A stretch of 64,000 bases of DNA from an uncultured Gemmatimonadota bacterium (GCA_902826615.1 CADEFN010000008.1:82902-146901); one strand, 5' to 3'. Positions 43,204 to 51,764 are shown, counted from the stretch's first letter. Notes: generated from the letters alone by a model not told the origin. A program made the numbers and translations.

Positions 43204-46200
43204 TCAGAATGACTGGCCTAGTGTCCACATCCAGTATCCCTTGCGGCCGGGACGGTCGAGGGGGATAGCGTAGTCCCATCGCACCATGGCGAAGCCGAAA
43301 AGGTTGAGACGCACACCCGCGCCATAGCTCCGAAGCACGTAGCGGCTGTTGTCCTCGTTGTAGTTGGCCGGGCGGCGCAACGAGATGGACTGACCGCGCT
43401 GGAAGGCAAGACCGGCGTCGTAGAAGACGAGGCCGTCAACCGGCGGGAGTGAAATCGGGATGAGCCCGAGGTCGAAGCGCCGCACCAGCGGGAAGCGAAG
43501 CTCCGCGTTGGCAAAGGCAACACGCGAACCCAGCAATTCGGTGGCGCTGCATGAACTTTGGTCGTTCACCAGGCCGCCGCAGAACTGGGACAGGAACTGC
43601 TCACGGTCGTATCCACGGATGAAGTCGGGGCGGCCGATGTATTTGGGGAAGGCCATCTCGTCTCGGCCAATGCCCACGTTGGCCTGGGTCCGCACCGCAA
43701 AGGTGATGAAGTTGAACAGGAGCGGGAAATACTTGCGGTAATCGGCCGTGATCTCGGTCCAGCGAAGTTGCCCGACTGAGGGCTCAACCTGGAAACGGAA
43801 CCGGCGCCCGGAAATCGGCGAGGTGTAGCCGAAGAGCGCGTTGTCCGACACGTAGGCCGCGTAGGGCCCGAGATAACTCTCGCTCCGGCCGTTGGTGACC
43901 TCGGTCGTCACAAAGTCAGACGCAAACCCGGTCTGGTAATCGACGAGCCGCTCGATACGGGCGAGGGACGAACTCAGGTTGGTAGCGTTGAGTCCGAACT
44001 CCCACCGGGTGAACCGATTTTTCGGGCGCATCGCAATGGCGAAGCCCTGCCTCACGACGTATCGCGAGATATCAAAGCTTTGCACCGTTTGGGCGAGCCC
44101 CGTTCCGGCGGGCTCTTCGTTTGACCCGCTGAGGAAGAAAATGGGGGTCTGCGACAGACCCGTGGTGTACTGCAGCCGGCGGCCAAGGTTGGTGTACGCC
44201 CCGTAAAAGAAGGCTTCGCTCAGCCGACCATTGATCTGTCCTGCCAGCGCCAGTTTGTTATTGCCCAGCATGTCGCCGAGCACGATGGCGGTGCCGCCAA
44301 AGAGTCCGCGCCCGAAGTTGTCCTGGGCATACCCGACATTGGGCCGAGCGATGTACTCCGGCTGCAATCCGGGCTTGTAGTCATACTCGCGGAAACGCGT
44401 GGTATCGGGCAACGCAAAGGTGGCGCTGTCGAGCAGTTCCGACACCGTGATCGGCGCGTTCCCTGAACGCTCCGTCGACGACGGGGCGTCGGACGAGGCG
44501 CGCAATCCGGTGGCGGCCCGATAGACGGAGAGCACATCGCTGGTACGTGTAGTGTCTGCTGCGCGTGCCGCTGTCTCGAGAGCGCGGCGCATGTCGTCGG
44601 CATTGCTGGCCGACAACGGATTCGCCGCGGGACGCGAGACCGGTGGTGTTGCCGGGGCAGCCGCCACGACCGTAGCCGTTGTTTCGCGCCACGGCTCCTT
44701 CTTGAGGCGACGTGGGTTGTTCACCGACCAGATGGTGTAGTCACCGTTTTCGTAATAGGTGAACGCCAATTTGTCGGCGCTCCGAGCCCACGTGATGGCC
44801 GGCGAATATTCGGAGAACGAAGAGACCGCGCCAATCAGGTTGGTCAGCTGGAAGTGCTCCTTCTTGTCGAACTCGTACAGGAAGATGTTGGAGGTCCCAT
44901 TACGGTCGGAGATGAAGGCCAGCGACTTGCCGTCCGGTGACCACATCGGGTTCAGGTTGAGCCCCGCCTGGCCCGGCAGCACTTCGATGTTGCCCGTGGC
45001 AAGATCGTAAGTTGCAATCTTCCATTTGGTGAACTTGAGGACATCCAGATCGGTGCCGTACCCGCGATCGGTGGCAAAGGCGATCGTTTTCCCGTCGGGG
45101 GACCACTGCGGCATCATCTCCGCATGCCGGTCATTTGTCAGGCGTCGCATGGTGCCGTCCGCCACGTTCACGATGTAGAGGTCGTGAATGCCGGAGTTGT
45201 AGCCGGACAGAACGATCTGCGACCCGTCCGGGCTCCAGGACGGGTTCATCACCACATCCAGCGGGAGCTTGTCGAACGTCCTGGTGATTTTCCGTCGCTG
45301 GACATCCATGGTGTACAGCACGTCTTTCCCGTTCCGCTGTGCGGTAAAGGCCAGGGAGCGGCTATCCGGCGAGAAAGCGCTCGCGGAATACAGCAGGCGC
45401 AGCTCCTCGAAGTCGGGATCCATCGTCGACTGCACGAGACGCTTGATGCGTTTACCGGTTTCGCCATCGCCCAGCCAGAGGCCAGGGAAGACCTCGCCCT
45501 TGAGGTAGCTGCCGTACGAGATGAAGGCGATGTACTTGCCGTCCGGGGAGTAGGCCGGGGCGACGAACAACTGGGCAATGCCGCCAGACTTGCGCTGGTT
45601 GAGCAGGGGATCGGAGAACTTCCGCGCCCGGTCCATTCTGGCCACCTGCGGCAGGTGTTTCACCTGCATCGCTTCGCGCCACTCGTCGCTCAGTTCCTCC
45701 AGCGAGAGACCCAGCTCACGCTTGAAGGCACGCTCCACTCCAACGTTGGGCGTGGCGTTGAGAATTTCGCCGATGACATCGTCACCCCAGCGCGCGCCGA
45801 TATACTCCCACAGCGCCTCACCAAAGCGGTACGGGAAGAAACGCCCCGGATCCATCGTCATCTGCTGAATGGACGGCAGTGCACCATTCAGGGCAGCGTC
45901 GCGCATCCACGACTGCGTCAGCACGTGACCGGGGCCTAACGACAGATACTCGGCCATCCCTTCCATCATCCAGAGGGGGGGCTGGACCTGCTGCAGCGTC
46001 TGCAACCCGCCACCGGCCCGCCCACGCGCGAAAATGTCGTACTGAAACGCGTGCACCAGCTCGTGGGCCAGCACATGCTCGAACGACTGGAAGTCGCCAG
46101 TGAACGGCATCAGCACGCGATGCCGCAATGCTTCCGTCACACCACCGGTGCCCTCACCCAGATCGCCGGTGACGTTGTTCTGCCCGAAGTCGGTGCGCGA

Positions 46201-46467
46201 GCGGAACAGGATGATCGGCTTCTTCTCGCGGAACTGATGGTTCAGCAGCCGAGACAATCGGGCGTAGGAACGCTCCGACATGCGGGCTGCATCCTTGATG
46301 ATGTCCGCCGTCTCGGGGTAGTAGTAGACGAGAAAGTGCTCCGTCTCCAGAACCTTCCACCGGAACTGGTCGAACTGCACCTGGTTCTGCCCGAAGTACG
46401 ACTGGGCCTCGGCGCGACCGGCGAATGCCAGCAGCGCGATGAGGGGAATTGCACGGAGTATTCTCAT
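43204..46467 (-). CDS. Large outer-membrane protein: peptidase-like, TolB-like propeller and beta-barrel
   Basis: A 1087-residue exported protein. The signal peptide is MRILRAIPLIALLAFAGRAEAQ. A gluzincin-like domain follows (about 30-250) with HELVH at 135-139 and a downstream Glu in WMMEGMAEYL (169). Then comes a TolB/WD40-like propeller (about 285-570; blades APAYSPDGKYIAFISYG, WSPDGSQIVLSGYN, WSPDGKTIAFATDR, WSPDGKSLAFISDR). The C-terminal region (about 690-1087) resembles a BamA/surface-antigen beta barrel and ends in the outer-membrane signature ...TLGQSF. Whether the HExxH is active is unknown. It overlaps rsfS by 4 bases. Confidence 0.88.
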   Translation of the reverse strand: MRILRAIPLIALLAFAGRAEAQSYFGQNQVQFDQFRWKVLETEHFLVYYYPETADIIKDAARMSERSYARLSRLLNHQFREKKPIILFRSRTDFGQNNVTGDLGEGTGGVTEALRHRVLMPFTGDFQSFEHVLAHELVHAFQYDIFARGRAGGGLQTLQQVQPPLWMMEGMAEYLSLGPGHVLTQSWMRDAALNGALPSIQQMTMDPGRFFPYRFGEALWEYIGARWGDDVIGEILNATPNVGVERAFKRELGLSLEELSDEWREAMQVKHLPQVARMDRARKFSDPLLNQRKSGGIAQLFVAPAYSPDGKYIAFISYGSYLKGEVFPGLWLGDGETGKRIKRLVQSTMDPDFEELRLLYSASAFSPDSRSLAFTAQRNGKDVLYTMDVQRRKITRTFDKLPLDVVMNPSWSPDGSQIVLSGYNSGIHDLYIVNVADGTMRRLTNDRHAEMMPQWSPDGKTIAFATDRGYGTDLDVLKFTKWKIATYDLATGNIEVLPGQAGLNLNPMWSPDGKSLAFISDRNGTSNIFLYEFDKKEHFQLTNLIGAVSSFSEYSPAITWARSADKLAFTYYENGDYTIWSVNNPRRLKKEPWRETTATVVAAAPATPPVSRPAANPLSASNADDMRRALETAARAADTTRTSDVLSVYRAATGLRASSDAPSSTERSGNAPITVSELLDSATFALPDTTRFREYDYKPGLQPEYIARPNVGYAQDNFGRGLFGGTAIVLGDMLGNNKLALAGQINGRLSEAFFYGAYTNLGRRLQYTTGLSQTPIFFLSGSNEEPAGTGLAQTVQSFDISRYVVRQGFAIAMRPKNRFTRWEFGLNATNLSSSLARIERLVDYQTGFASDFVTTEVTNGRSESYLGPYAAYVSDNALFGYTSPISGRRFRFQVEPSVGQLRWTEITADYRKYFPLLFNFITFAVRTQANVGIGRDEMAFPKYIGRPDFIRGYDREQFLSQFCGGLVNDQSSCSATELLGSRVAFANAELRFPLVRRFDLGLIPISLPPVDGLVFYDAGLAFQRGQSISLRRPANYNEDNSRYVLRSYGAGVRLNLFGFAMVRWDYAIPLDRPGRKGYWMWTLGQSF

Positions 46468-46844
46468 ACGGAAGCTCCCTGAGAAGCGACTGGAACGATC
46501 GCGGCATCACCCCACAGCCGCTCCAGCTGGTAGAAACTGCGGAGACTTGGGTGAAACAGGTGGACCACTACGTCGACGAAATCCACCAGCGCCCATCGGC
46601 CCTGCGTCAATCCTTCGACATGCGTGGCTGGTGCACCCGACTTCTTCATTCCTTCTACTACGTGCTCAGCCGTGCTTCGGACGTGTGTGTCCGAAGTACC
46701 GCTGGCGATGACGAAGAAATCGGTCATGTCACTCACCCCTTCCAGGTCGAGGATGACGATGTCGGTGGCCTTGTTGTCGAGGCAGAGCTCGGCGATACGC
46801 TGGGCCAGTGCGGCGGACTGCTTGCGAGTGCTGATGGTGGTCAT
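46464..46844 (-). CDS. rsfS: Ribosome silencing factor RsfS
   Basis: A 126-residue protein of the Iojap/RsfS family: AELCLDNKATDIVILDLEGVSDMTDFFVIASGTSDTHVRST, quoted partly as DFFVIASGTSDTHVRS, then WALVDFVDVVVHLFHPSLRSFYQLERLWGDA. It binds L14 on the large subunit and blocks subunit joining in starvation. Its stop overlaps the start of the large barrel protein gene (ATGA), an unusual partner, as rsfS more often follows nadD. Confidence 0.95.
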   Translation of the reverse strand: MTTISTRKQSAALAQRIAELCLDNKATDIVILDLEGVSDMTDFFVIASGTSDTHVRSTAEHVVEGMKKSGAPATHVEGLTQGRWALVDFVDVVVHLFHPSLRSFYQLERLWGDAAIVPVASQGASV

Positions 46845-47016
46845 TCAGTGTTTGGCGTGCTTCTGCTGCTAGCGCGGTGCCTGGACGAAGGTTCCCGGCA
46901 GGAATGTGCTCCAGTTCAAGCATAACGCGCTGTTGACGTGGAGACACGGGTGCTTGGCAGGTACCCTATGCGCCAGTTCCTCCGGGCCCGAGCGTTCGCG
47001 ATGGTACGGAACCACG
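46845..47016. other. Spacer upstream of rsfS
   Basis: About 170 bases with no convincing gene between the rplI terminator and rsfS. Read on the minus strand, TTATGC near 46920 and a CAACAG just upstream may form part of an rsfS promoter, but I see no good -35/-10 pair. Short open frames here are low in motifs. Confidence 0.4.
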
Positions 47017-47058
47017 AAAAAGGGGCGCAGGAAAGCCGAATCGGCTCACCTGCGCCCC
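47017..47058 (-). terminator. Rho-independent terminator after rplI
   Basis: On the minus strand: GGGGCGCAGG, an inner stem AGCCGA/TCGGCT, CCTGCGCCCC, then TTTTT. The outer arms are a perfect 10 bp and the T-tract is in place. It lies 50 bases after the rplI stop and ends the S6-S18-L9 operon. Confidence 0.9.
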
Positions 47059-47110
47059 CGTCCGTGTGGTCCAGCCCTGCCTTGGTGTCCGGGGGCTGGG
47101 TCCTGTCCGG

Positions 47111-47554
47111 CTACCCCTTGATGACCCAGACCTTGATCTCGGGCTTCACGTCGGCGTGGAGCTTGACCGGGACGCGATAGACCCCAAGGGCCTTGATGGG
47201 TTCGTGGAGGTCGATCTGACGCTTTTCGATCTGGAAGCCCTGACCCTCCAGCTGGTGCGCGATGTCACTCGCCGTCACCGAACCGAACAACTTGCCTTCT
47301 TCACCCACACGTGCCGAGAAGGTGAGCGACACCTGTTCCAGGCGGGTGGCGAGTGATTCGGCCGCCTGCCGACGCTCGGCTTCGGCGGCTTCGAGGCGCG
47401 CCTTTTCCTGTGCGATGCGGCGCTTGTTGCCCTCCGTGGCCTCGACGGCAATGCCGCGGGGCAGGAGGAAATTGCGAGCAAAGCCGGCTGAAACCTTCAC
47501 CAGGTCACCGGGGTGGCCCAGCTTGTCCACCGCTTGCCGAAGTATGATCTCCAT
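47111..47554 (-). CDS. rplI: 50S ribosomal protein L9
   Basis: A 147-residue protein of the usual L9 length: MEIILRQAVDKLGHPGDLVKVSAGFARNFLLPRGIAVEA, quoted partly as GFARNFLLPRGIAVEAT, followed by the long connecting helix and the C-terminal domain ending in EIKVWVIKG. It binds domain V of 23S rRNA near L1. A GAGAGGAG stretch about 8 bases upstream of the ATG is a strong ribosome-binding site. It is the last gene in rpsF-rpsR-DUF2232-rplI. Confidence 0.97.
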   Translation of the reverse strand: MEIILRQAVDKLGHPGDLVKVSAGFARNFLLPRGIAVEATEGNKRRIAQEKARLEAAEAERRQAAESLATRLEQVSLTFSARVGEEGKLFGSVTASDIAHQLEGQGFQIEKRQIDLHEPIKALGVYRVPVKLHADVKPEIKVWVIKG

Positions 47555-47569
47555 GAGTGACTCCTCTCG

Positions 47570-48616
47570 TTAGGTAGCGGGCCGGGCTCGGCCGCGCCAA
47601 TCAAGCCAGGTGTCGGCGAGTCCGAGCCCGAGGGTGAACACCCCCACGACCGGACCGGCGAGACACGCGGCAATCACCAGCAGCACCGGCGTCGGGCGAC
47701 GTGGTGCCACAAACCAGGCAAGCACTCCCAGCCCGCGGAGGGCGTAGAGCGCGCCAAAAAACACAAGAACGTTCAGCCCGAGACCACGCGCATCGCGCAG
47801 CGTCGGGACCACCATCAGGGTTACACCAAGCACGATGCCCCACACCAGCTGATCGCTGAACTTGAACTCCGACAGCAGGTGCAGTGACGGGCCGATCCGT
47901 GTGCGCGACACTCGGTGGAAGAGGGCCCAACCCAGCGCCAGCAATGCCAGCGACTGAAGTCCGAGCAGTGCGGGGAATACCGAAATGGCTCCACGCGCAA
48001 TGTCGGGAAGTTGTGCTTCTCCTTTTTCCACCACCGCCGCACCGGCAGGATATCGAGCGGTAAACGCGCGCCACTCGTCGGTTTGTGAGCGCCGTGCATA
48101 CTCCTCACTCACTACCTGCAGTCGTCGCGCAAACTCGTCCGCCACCGTCCGTGCGGCATCCTCGACACCACCGCGGCTGGCCATCAACAGCACCATGGAC
48201 GCCAGAAAGGTCACCGCGGTGGCAGCCAGTGCGCGCGGGAAAAACGCGCGTGTTCTGCCCCACAGCGACATTCCCCCAAAGCTCGCCGCCAGGCAAAGCG
48301 CCCAGCCACGTGCCAGTGAGTCGAACGCCGTTGCCGGCCCGATGCGAACCGTCAGCATCCAGATGGCCAGTGCACTCCAGGCAACCACAAGCCAGAGCCG
48401 TCCACCCAACCACCAGGCGAGCAAACTGCACACGGCCATGATGGGTCCGATGAAGACGACGGTGAGTTCGATGGGGACGATCAGCCGAAGCTGAGCGACC
48501 AGCGGAACCGCGAGGGCAAGCGACACACCAGCGAGCAGCCGAAACCAGCCGCGCGGCCTTGGAGGGGCCGACACGGCTGAGTTGGTGGCAGGGGTGATGG
48601 ACGCGGTCACGTGCAA
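47570..48616 (-). CDS. DUF2232 membrane protein
   Basis: A 348-residue polytopic protein with about eight helices, two of them wrapping a soluble segment (about 155-200). It fits DUF2232 (YybS-like), which commonly sits between rpsR and rplI, as here. Function is unknown. The start may be TTG 48616 or GTG 48610. Both are plausible, with no strong ribosome site. Confidence 0.82.
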   Translation of the reverse strand: MHVTASITPATNSAVSAPPRPRGWFRLLAGVSLALAVPLVAQLRLIVPIELTVVFIGPIMAVCSLLAWWLGGRLWLVVAWSALAIWMLTVRIGPATAFDSLARGWALCLAASFGGMSLWGRTRAFFPRALAATAVTFLASMVLLMASRGGVEDAARTVADEFARRLQVVSEEYARRSQTDEWRAFTARYPAGAAVVEKGEAQLPDIARGAISVFPALLGLQSLALLALGWALFHRVSRTRIGPSLHLLSEFKFSDQLVWGIVLGVTLMVVPTLRDARGLGLNVLVFFGALYALRGLGVLAWFVAPRRPTPVLLVIAACLAGPVVGVFTLGLGLADTWLDWRGRARPAT

Positions 48617-48626
48617 CGGTGTGCGA

Positions 48627-48857
48627 TCAGACCGGGCCTGAATGCCCCGTCATGTACGGGATGAGCGCCAGATAGCGCGCCCGCTTGACGGCCACGGCCA
48701 GCTGACGCTGATGCCGCGCACAAACTCCGCTGAGCCGGCTGGGCAGGATCTTGCCGTGATCGGTGATGAAGCGGCCGAGACCGCGATCGTCCTTGTAGTC
48801 GACGTAGTGCACACGTCCTTCGCAGAACGGGCACGCCTTGCGTGGGCGGCGCATCAT
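48627..48857 (-). CDS. rpsR: 30S ribosomal protein S18
   Basis: A 76-residue protein: RRPRKACPFCEGRVHYVDYKDDRGLGRFITDHGKILPSRLSGV, quoted partly as KACPFCEGRVHYVDYKD, then HQRQLAVAVKRARYLALIPYM. The N-terminal CPFC is common in the family. The ATG shares bases with the rpsF stop (TGATG). It pairs with S6 in the platform of the small subunit. No ssb lies between rpsF and rpsR, unlike in many bacteria. Confidence 0.97.
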   Translation of the reverse strand: MMRRPRKACPFCEGRVHYVDYKDDRGLGRFITDHGKILPSRLSGVCARHQRQLAVAVKRARYLALIPYMTGHSGPV

Positions 48858-49219
48858 CAGTCTTCGTCCTCCTCTTCTTCTTCACGACGGCGGGCCGCGG
48901 CCAGCTCGTCTTCGGTCATTGGCGGGGCTCCGAGCTCATGCTCGTAGAGCGTGATGAGGTAGCGCACGACGCCTTCGTCGAGCTTGAGTGCACGCTCGAA
49001 TTCCGGCAGCACTTTCGGGTCGCAGCTGAAGCGCGCCAGAACGTAGTAGCCGGTATCGCGTCGCCCAATCTTGTAGGCCAGCTGACGTCGGCCCCATTGT
49101 TCGACCTTGATCTCTTCGGTCGTGTGAAGCATCGCGTGATGTTTCGCGATCTTCTCCTGGATGGCGGCATCTTCGAGCGAAGACTCAAAGATGTATACCG
49201 CCTCGTATGTCCGAGACAC
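48857..49219 (-). CDS. rpsF: 30S ribosomal protein S6
   Basis: A 120-residue protein: SRTYEAVYIFESSLEDAAIQ, RRQLAYKIGRRDTGYYVLARF, then an acidic tail of Glu/Asp at the end. The start is GTG 49219. The GGGAGG ribosome site ends 10 bases before it but only 1 base before the TTG at 49228, and SRTYEAVYI matches the family N-terminus. The acidic end resembles the glutamate tails added post-translationally by RimK in some bacteria, here encoded in the gene. Confidence 0.95.
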   Translation of the reverse strand: MSRTYEAVYIFESSLEDAAIQEKIAKHHAMLHTTEEIKVEQWGRRQLAYKIGRRDTGYYVLARFSCDPKVLPEFERALKLDEGVVRYLITLYEHELGAPPMTEDELAAARRREEEEEDED

Positions 49220-49250
49220 GGTTGGCAAACCTCCCTTTGGTCATAGTCCG

Positions 49251-49278
49251 CCTCCCGCCGGTTGCCGTGGGCGGGAGG
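49251..49278 (-). promoter_or_regulatory. GC-rich hairpin in the rpsF leader
   Basis: CCTCCCGCC and GGCGGGAGG form a 9-bp stem with a loop of about 10 bases, about 30 bases upstream of rpsF. No T-tract follows, so it is unlikely to be a terminator. S6:S18 leader RNAs are known autoregulatory elements with a conserved CCG in a bulged hairpin. This stem is a candidate, but I cannot match the full consensus. Confidence 0.35.
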
Positions 49279-49371
49279 AGGGTGATTGTTGAACCGCTGA
49301 AGCTAAAGCGTTGTGGCGGAGAAGGATAGCCCCCCTCCCGTCGCGTGCCTTCGGGTGCGAGAGTACCTGTC

Positions 49372-50082
49372 ATGTGCGGTCGATTCGGCCTGACCCGGCC
49401 CGACAAACTCAAACTGGAACGCTTCGGCATTTCGGGGCTCCCCGAGATGGCTCCGCGCTATAACGTGCCGCCCGGCTCCGAAGTGCTTGTGGTGAGGGAG
49501 CGTTCAGGGATTCGCGAGGCCGGACTCTGCCGCTGGGGCCTGGTGCCGTGGTGGGCCCAGGATCCGACCATCGGGGCGCGAATGGCCAACGCCCGGGCCG
49601 ACAGTGCCTTCACCAAGCCGGCCTTCCGCGACGCCATGAAGGCGCGCCGCGCCCTGATTCCCGTCGACGTCTTTTACGAATGGCAGGCGGTGGCTGGACG
49701 GGGCGCTAAGCAGCCGTGGGCAGTGGCTTTGCGGGGGCGCGAGCCCTTCGCACTTGGCGGGCTATGGGAGTACTGGCGCCCCAAGAACGGGGAGGGGGAG
49801 GGGTTGTTCACCTGTACGATCCTCACCACCGACCCCAACACGCTCATCACCCCGATTCATGACCGAATGCCGGTTATCGTCCCCGAGGACCGCTACACAA
49901 CCTGGCTCGATCCCCGCACACCGGAGCCCGGCCTCCGCGAGATTCTCGCGCCCTATCCGTCGGACGGCATGGAAGCCTGGCCGATAGGAGCGAGAATCAA
50001 CAAAGCGGAGGCCGACGATGCATCTGTGCTCGAGCGGGGCACCATCCACCGCCCGCCCGAGGAACTCGACCTCTTCAACTGA
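49372..50082 (+). CDS. yedK: SRAP-domain (HMCES/YedK) protein
   Basis: A 236-residue protein that covalently caps abasic sites in single-stranded DNA. Met removal exposes catalytic Cys2 (MCGRFGLTRP). Other hallmark residues lie in NARADSAFTKPAFRDAM (Asn), VDVFYEW (Glu) and IHDRMPVIVPED (His). All active-site positions are intact. It is divergent from rpsF and converges on ychF with a 46-base gap that contains 9-bp repeat array A. An upstream ATG would bury the essential cysteine and is rejected. Confidence 0.95.
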   Translation: MCGRFGLTRPDKLKLERFGISGLPEMAPRYNVPPGSEVLVVRERSGIREAGLCRWGLVPWWAQDPTIGARMANARADSAFTKPAFRDAMKARRALIPVDVFYEWQAVAGRGAKQPWAVALRGREPFALGGLWEYWRPKNGEGEGLFTCTILTTDPNTLITPIHDRMPVIVPEDRYTTWLDPRTPEPGLREILAPYPSDGMEAWPIGARINKAEADDASVLERGTIHRPPEELDLFN

Positions 50083-50087
50083 GGAAC

Positions 50088-50123
50088 CGTGCTTCCCGTG
50101 CCTCGCGTGCTTCCCGTGCTTCC
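50088..50123 (+). repeat. 9-bp repeat array A (unit CGTGCTTCC)
   Basis: Four head-to-tail 9-base units: CGTGCTTCC, CGTGCCTCG, CGTGCTTCC, CGTGCTTCC. The array fills the short gap between the SRAP gene and the end of ychF. The same unit recurs in arrays B and C; A and C share orientation. Confidence 0.85.
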
Positions 50124-50128
50124 GCTCC

Positions 50129-51232
50129 TCAGACGTTGAAGCGGAACAACATCACGTCGCCATCGCTCACCACGTACTCCTTGCCCTCAGACCGCACAGC
50201 GCCCTTTTCGCGCGCCTCCTTCCACCCGCCGAGAGAAACGAAATCGTCGTAGGAGACGGTCTCGCCGCGGATGAAGCCCTTTTCGAAGTCGGTGTGGATC
50301 ACCCCCGCCGCCTTTGGTGCGGTATCGCCCTGATGAATGGTCCAGGCGCGCACTTCCTGCTCACCGGCCGTGAAATACGTCTGAAGTCCGAGCAGGTGGT
50401 ATCCGGCGCGAATCAGCCGGTCCAGCCCCGCCGAGTCGATGCCTAACGATGCCAGGAACTCGGCGCGGTCGCCCGGGTCGAGGGCGGCCAGTTCGGCTTC
50501 GATGCGAGCGGAGAACGTCACCACCTCGGCCGGCTCACCCGTGGCGGCAATGGCGGCGCGCAGTGCCTGGACGTGCGGCCCCTCTCCGCCACTCAACTCC
50601 GCATCTGTGACGTTGGCGGCGTAGAGCACCGGCTTGGCCGAGAGGAGCCGAAGCGGGGCGAGCTGGGCCATTTGCTCGGGAGTGAGCCCCGCTTCACGCA
50701 ACGGCTTTCCTTCTGACAACACACGGTTTGCTGCTTCGAGCGCCGGCAATTCGGCCTGGGCTTCCTTGTCACCCGTGCGCGCGGCGCGCTGCACTTTGTC
50801 GAGGCGCTTTTCCACGGAGGCGAAGTCGGCCAGCGCGAGCTCGAACTCGATGACCTCCTTGTCGCGCGCCGGATTCACACTCCCCATCACGTGCGTGACA
50901 TCCGGATCCTCGAAACAGCGCACCACGTGGACGATGGCGTCGGTCTCTCGAATGTTGGAGAGGAACTTGTTGCCAAGCCCCTCGCCCTGCGCCGCCCCCT
51001 TCACAAGACCCGCAATGTCGACGAACTGCACCACGGCCGGCACCGTTTTTTTCGGCTTCACGATAACGGCGAGGGCCGCCAGCCGGGGGTCTGGGACCTC
51101 GACCATCCCGATGTTGGGGTCGACAGTGCAAAACGGATAATTCGCCGCGGCGGCAGCCGCCGACGAGGTCAGGGCATTAAAGAGCGACGACTTGCCAACG
51201 TTGGGCAGGCCTACGATTCCGAGGGAGAGCAT
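50129..51232 (-). CDS. ychF: Ribosome-associated ATPase/GTPase YchF
   Basis: A 367-residue Obg-family P-loop protein: SLGIVGLPNVGKSSLFNALTSS (G1), VDIAGLVKGAAQGEGLGNKFLSNIRE (G3 region), then a coiled-coil insert and a C-terminal TGS domain (LQTYFTAGEQEVRAWTIHQGDTAPKAAGVIHTDF). The G4 site is NVTDAEL in place of NKxD, as expected for an ATP-preferring YchF. Between it and pth lies the four-helix-bundle gene, which breaks the common pth-ychF neighbourhood. The gene is bracketed by repeat arrays A and B in opposite orientation. Confidence 0.96.
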   Translation of the reverse strand: MLSLGIVGLPNVGKSSLFNALTSSAAAAAANYPFCTVDPNIGMVEVPDPRLAALAVIVKPKKTVPAVVQFVDIAGLVKGAAQGEGLGNKFLSNIRETDAIVHVVRCFEDPDVTHVMGSVNPARDKEVIEFELALADFASVEKRLDKVQRAARTGDKEAQAELPALEAANRVLSEGKPLREAGLTPEQMAQLAPLRLLSAKPVLYAANVTDAELSGGEGPHVQALRAAIAATGEPAEVVTFSARIEAELAALDPGDRAEFLASLGIDSAGLDRLIRAGYHLLGLQTYFTAGEQEVRAWTIHQGDTAPKAAGVIHTDFEKGFIRGETVSYDDFVSLGGWKEAREKGAVRSEGKEYVVSDGDVMLFRFNV

Positions 51233-51238
51233 TAGGGC

Positions 51239-51283
51239 GGAAGCACGGGAAGTACGAGAGGCACGAGAAGCACGACACTCGCG
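51239..51283 (-). repeat. 9-bp repeat array B, inverted relative to A and C
   Basis: Five 9-base units on the plus strand (GGAAGCACG, GGAAGTACG, AGAGGCACG, AGAAGCACG, ACACTCGCG). These are reverse complements of the CGTGCTTCC unit with increasing divergence. It starts 7 bases after the ychF start codon and ends shortly before the four-helix-bundle gene. Together with array C it forms an inverted pair around that gene. Confidence 0.85.
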
Positions 51284-51361
51284 AGGCGCATGGCAGAAGA
51301 AATGTACTCAGCTGAAAGGAATTGGTACGCCACGAAATGCACCTGCGTGGCAGCTTGCGCT

Positions 51362-51763
51362 ATGCATCCATTCGAAAAGCTCACCGCCTGGCAAAAGGCC
51401 CACGAACTCGCCGTGATTACGCTCCGCACCCTGCGGCAGAACAGTGGGCCAGACCATGACGTTCTCGCGCATCAGCTTCGTCGCGCGGCCATTTCCGTCC
51501 CCACGAACATCGCAGAGGGGTCAGGTCGGCCTTCCGGTGCACAGTTCGCGGCGTTTCTCGGGATCGCGCTCGCGTCGGCGCGTGAAGTCGCTTACCTGGC
51601 GCGACTTGGTGCTGACCTCGAGCTCATCGGTACAAGCGACCGGGCGCAGATCGAAGCGCGGTCTGACCAGGTTTGCAGGCTCTTGGTGCCTCTGCTCCGA
51701 CATGTGCGAGAGAAGGGAACCAGAAAGCGTTCCAAACCTCGCGTGCCTGAGTCCACAGGATGA
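51362..51763 (+). CDS. Four-helix-bundle protein (23S rRNA-intervening-sequence/S23-like)
   Basis: A 133-residue all-helical protein: FEKLTAWQKAHELAVITLRTL, LAHQLRRAAISVPTNIAEGSGR, FAAFLGIALASAREVAYLARLG. This is the signature of the S23/IVP family (structurally like the Avd protein of diversity-generating retroelements), which normally occurs inside intervening sequences of 23S rRNA or scattered in genomes; its biochemical role is unknown. The conserved part begins at ATG 51362; an in-frame ATG at 51290 would add an AT-richer, unconserved 24 residues. It is flanked by inverted 9-bp repeat arrays and lies opposite to both neighbours. The last codons (KPRVPESTG) also resemble repeat units. Confidence 0.85.
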   Translation: MHPFEKLTAWQKAHELAVITLRTLRQNSGPDHDVLAHQLRRAAISVPTNIAEGSGRPSGAQFAAFLGIALASAREVAYLARLGADLELIGTSDRAQIEARSDQVCRLLVPLLRHVREKGTRKRSKPRVPESTG

Positions 51764-51764
51764 T

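Noticed and set aside
41776..43212. A 478-residue plus-strand frame opposite the propeller/SPOR lipoprotein
   Set aside because: It is antisense to a gene with clear signal peptide and SPOR domain and has no motif of its own.
46845..47016. Short open frames on both strands upstream of rsfS
   Set aside because: They overlap the rplI terminator or rsfS and have no supporting features.
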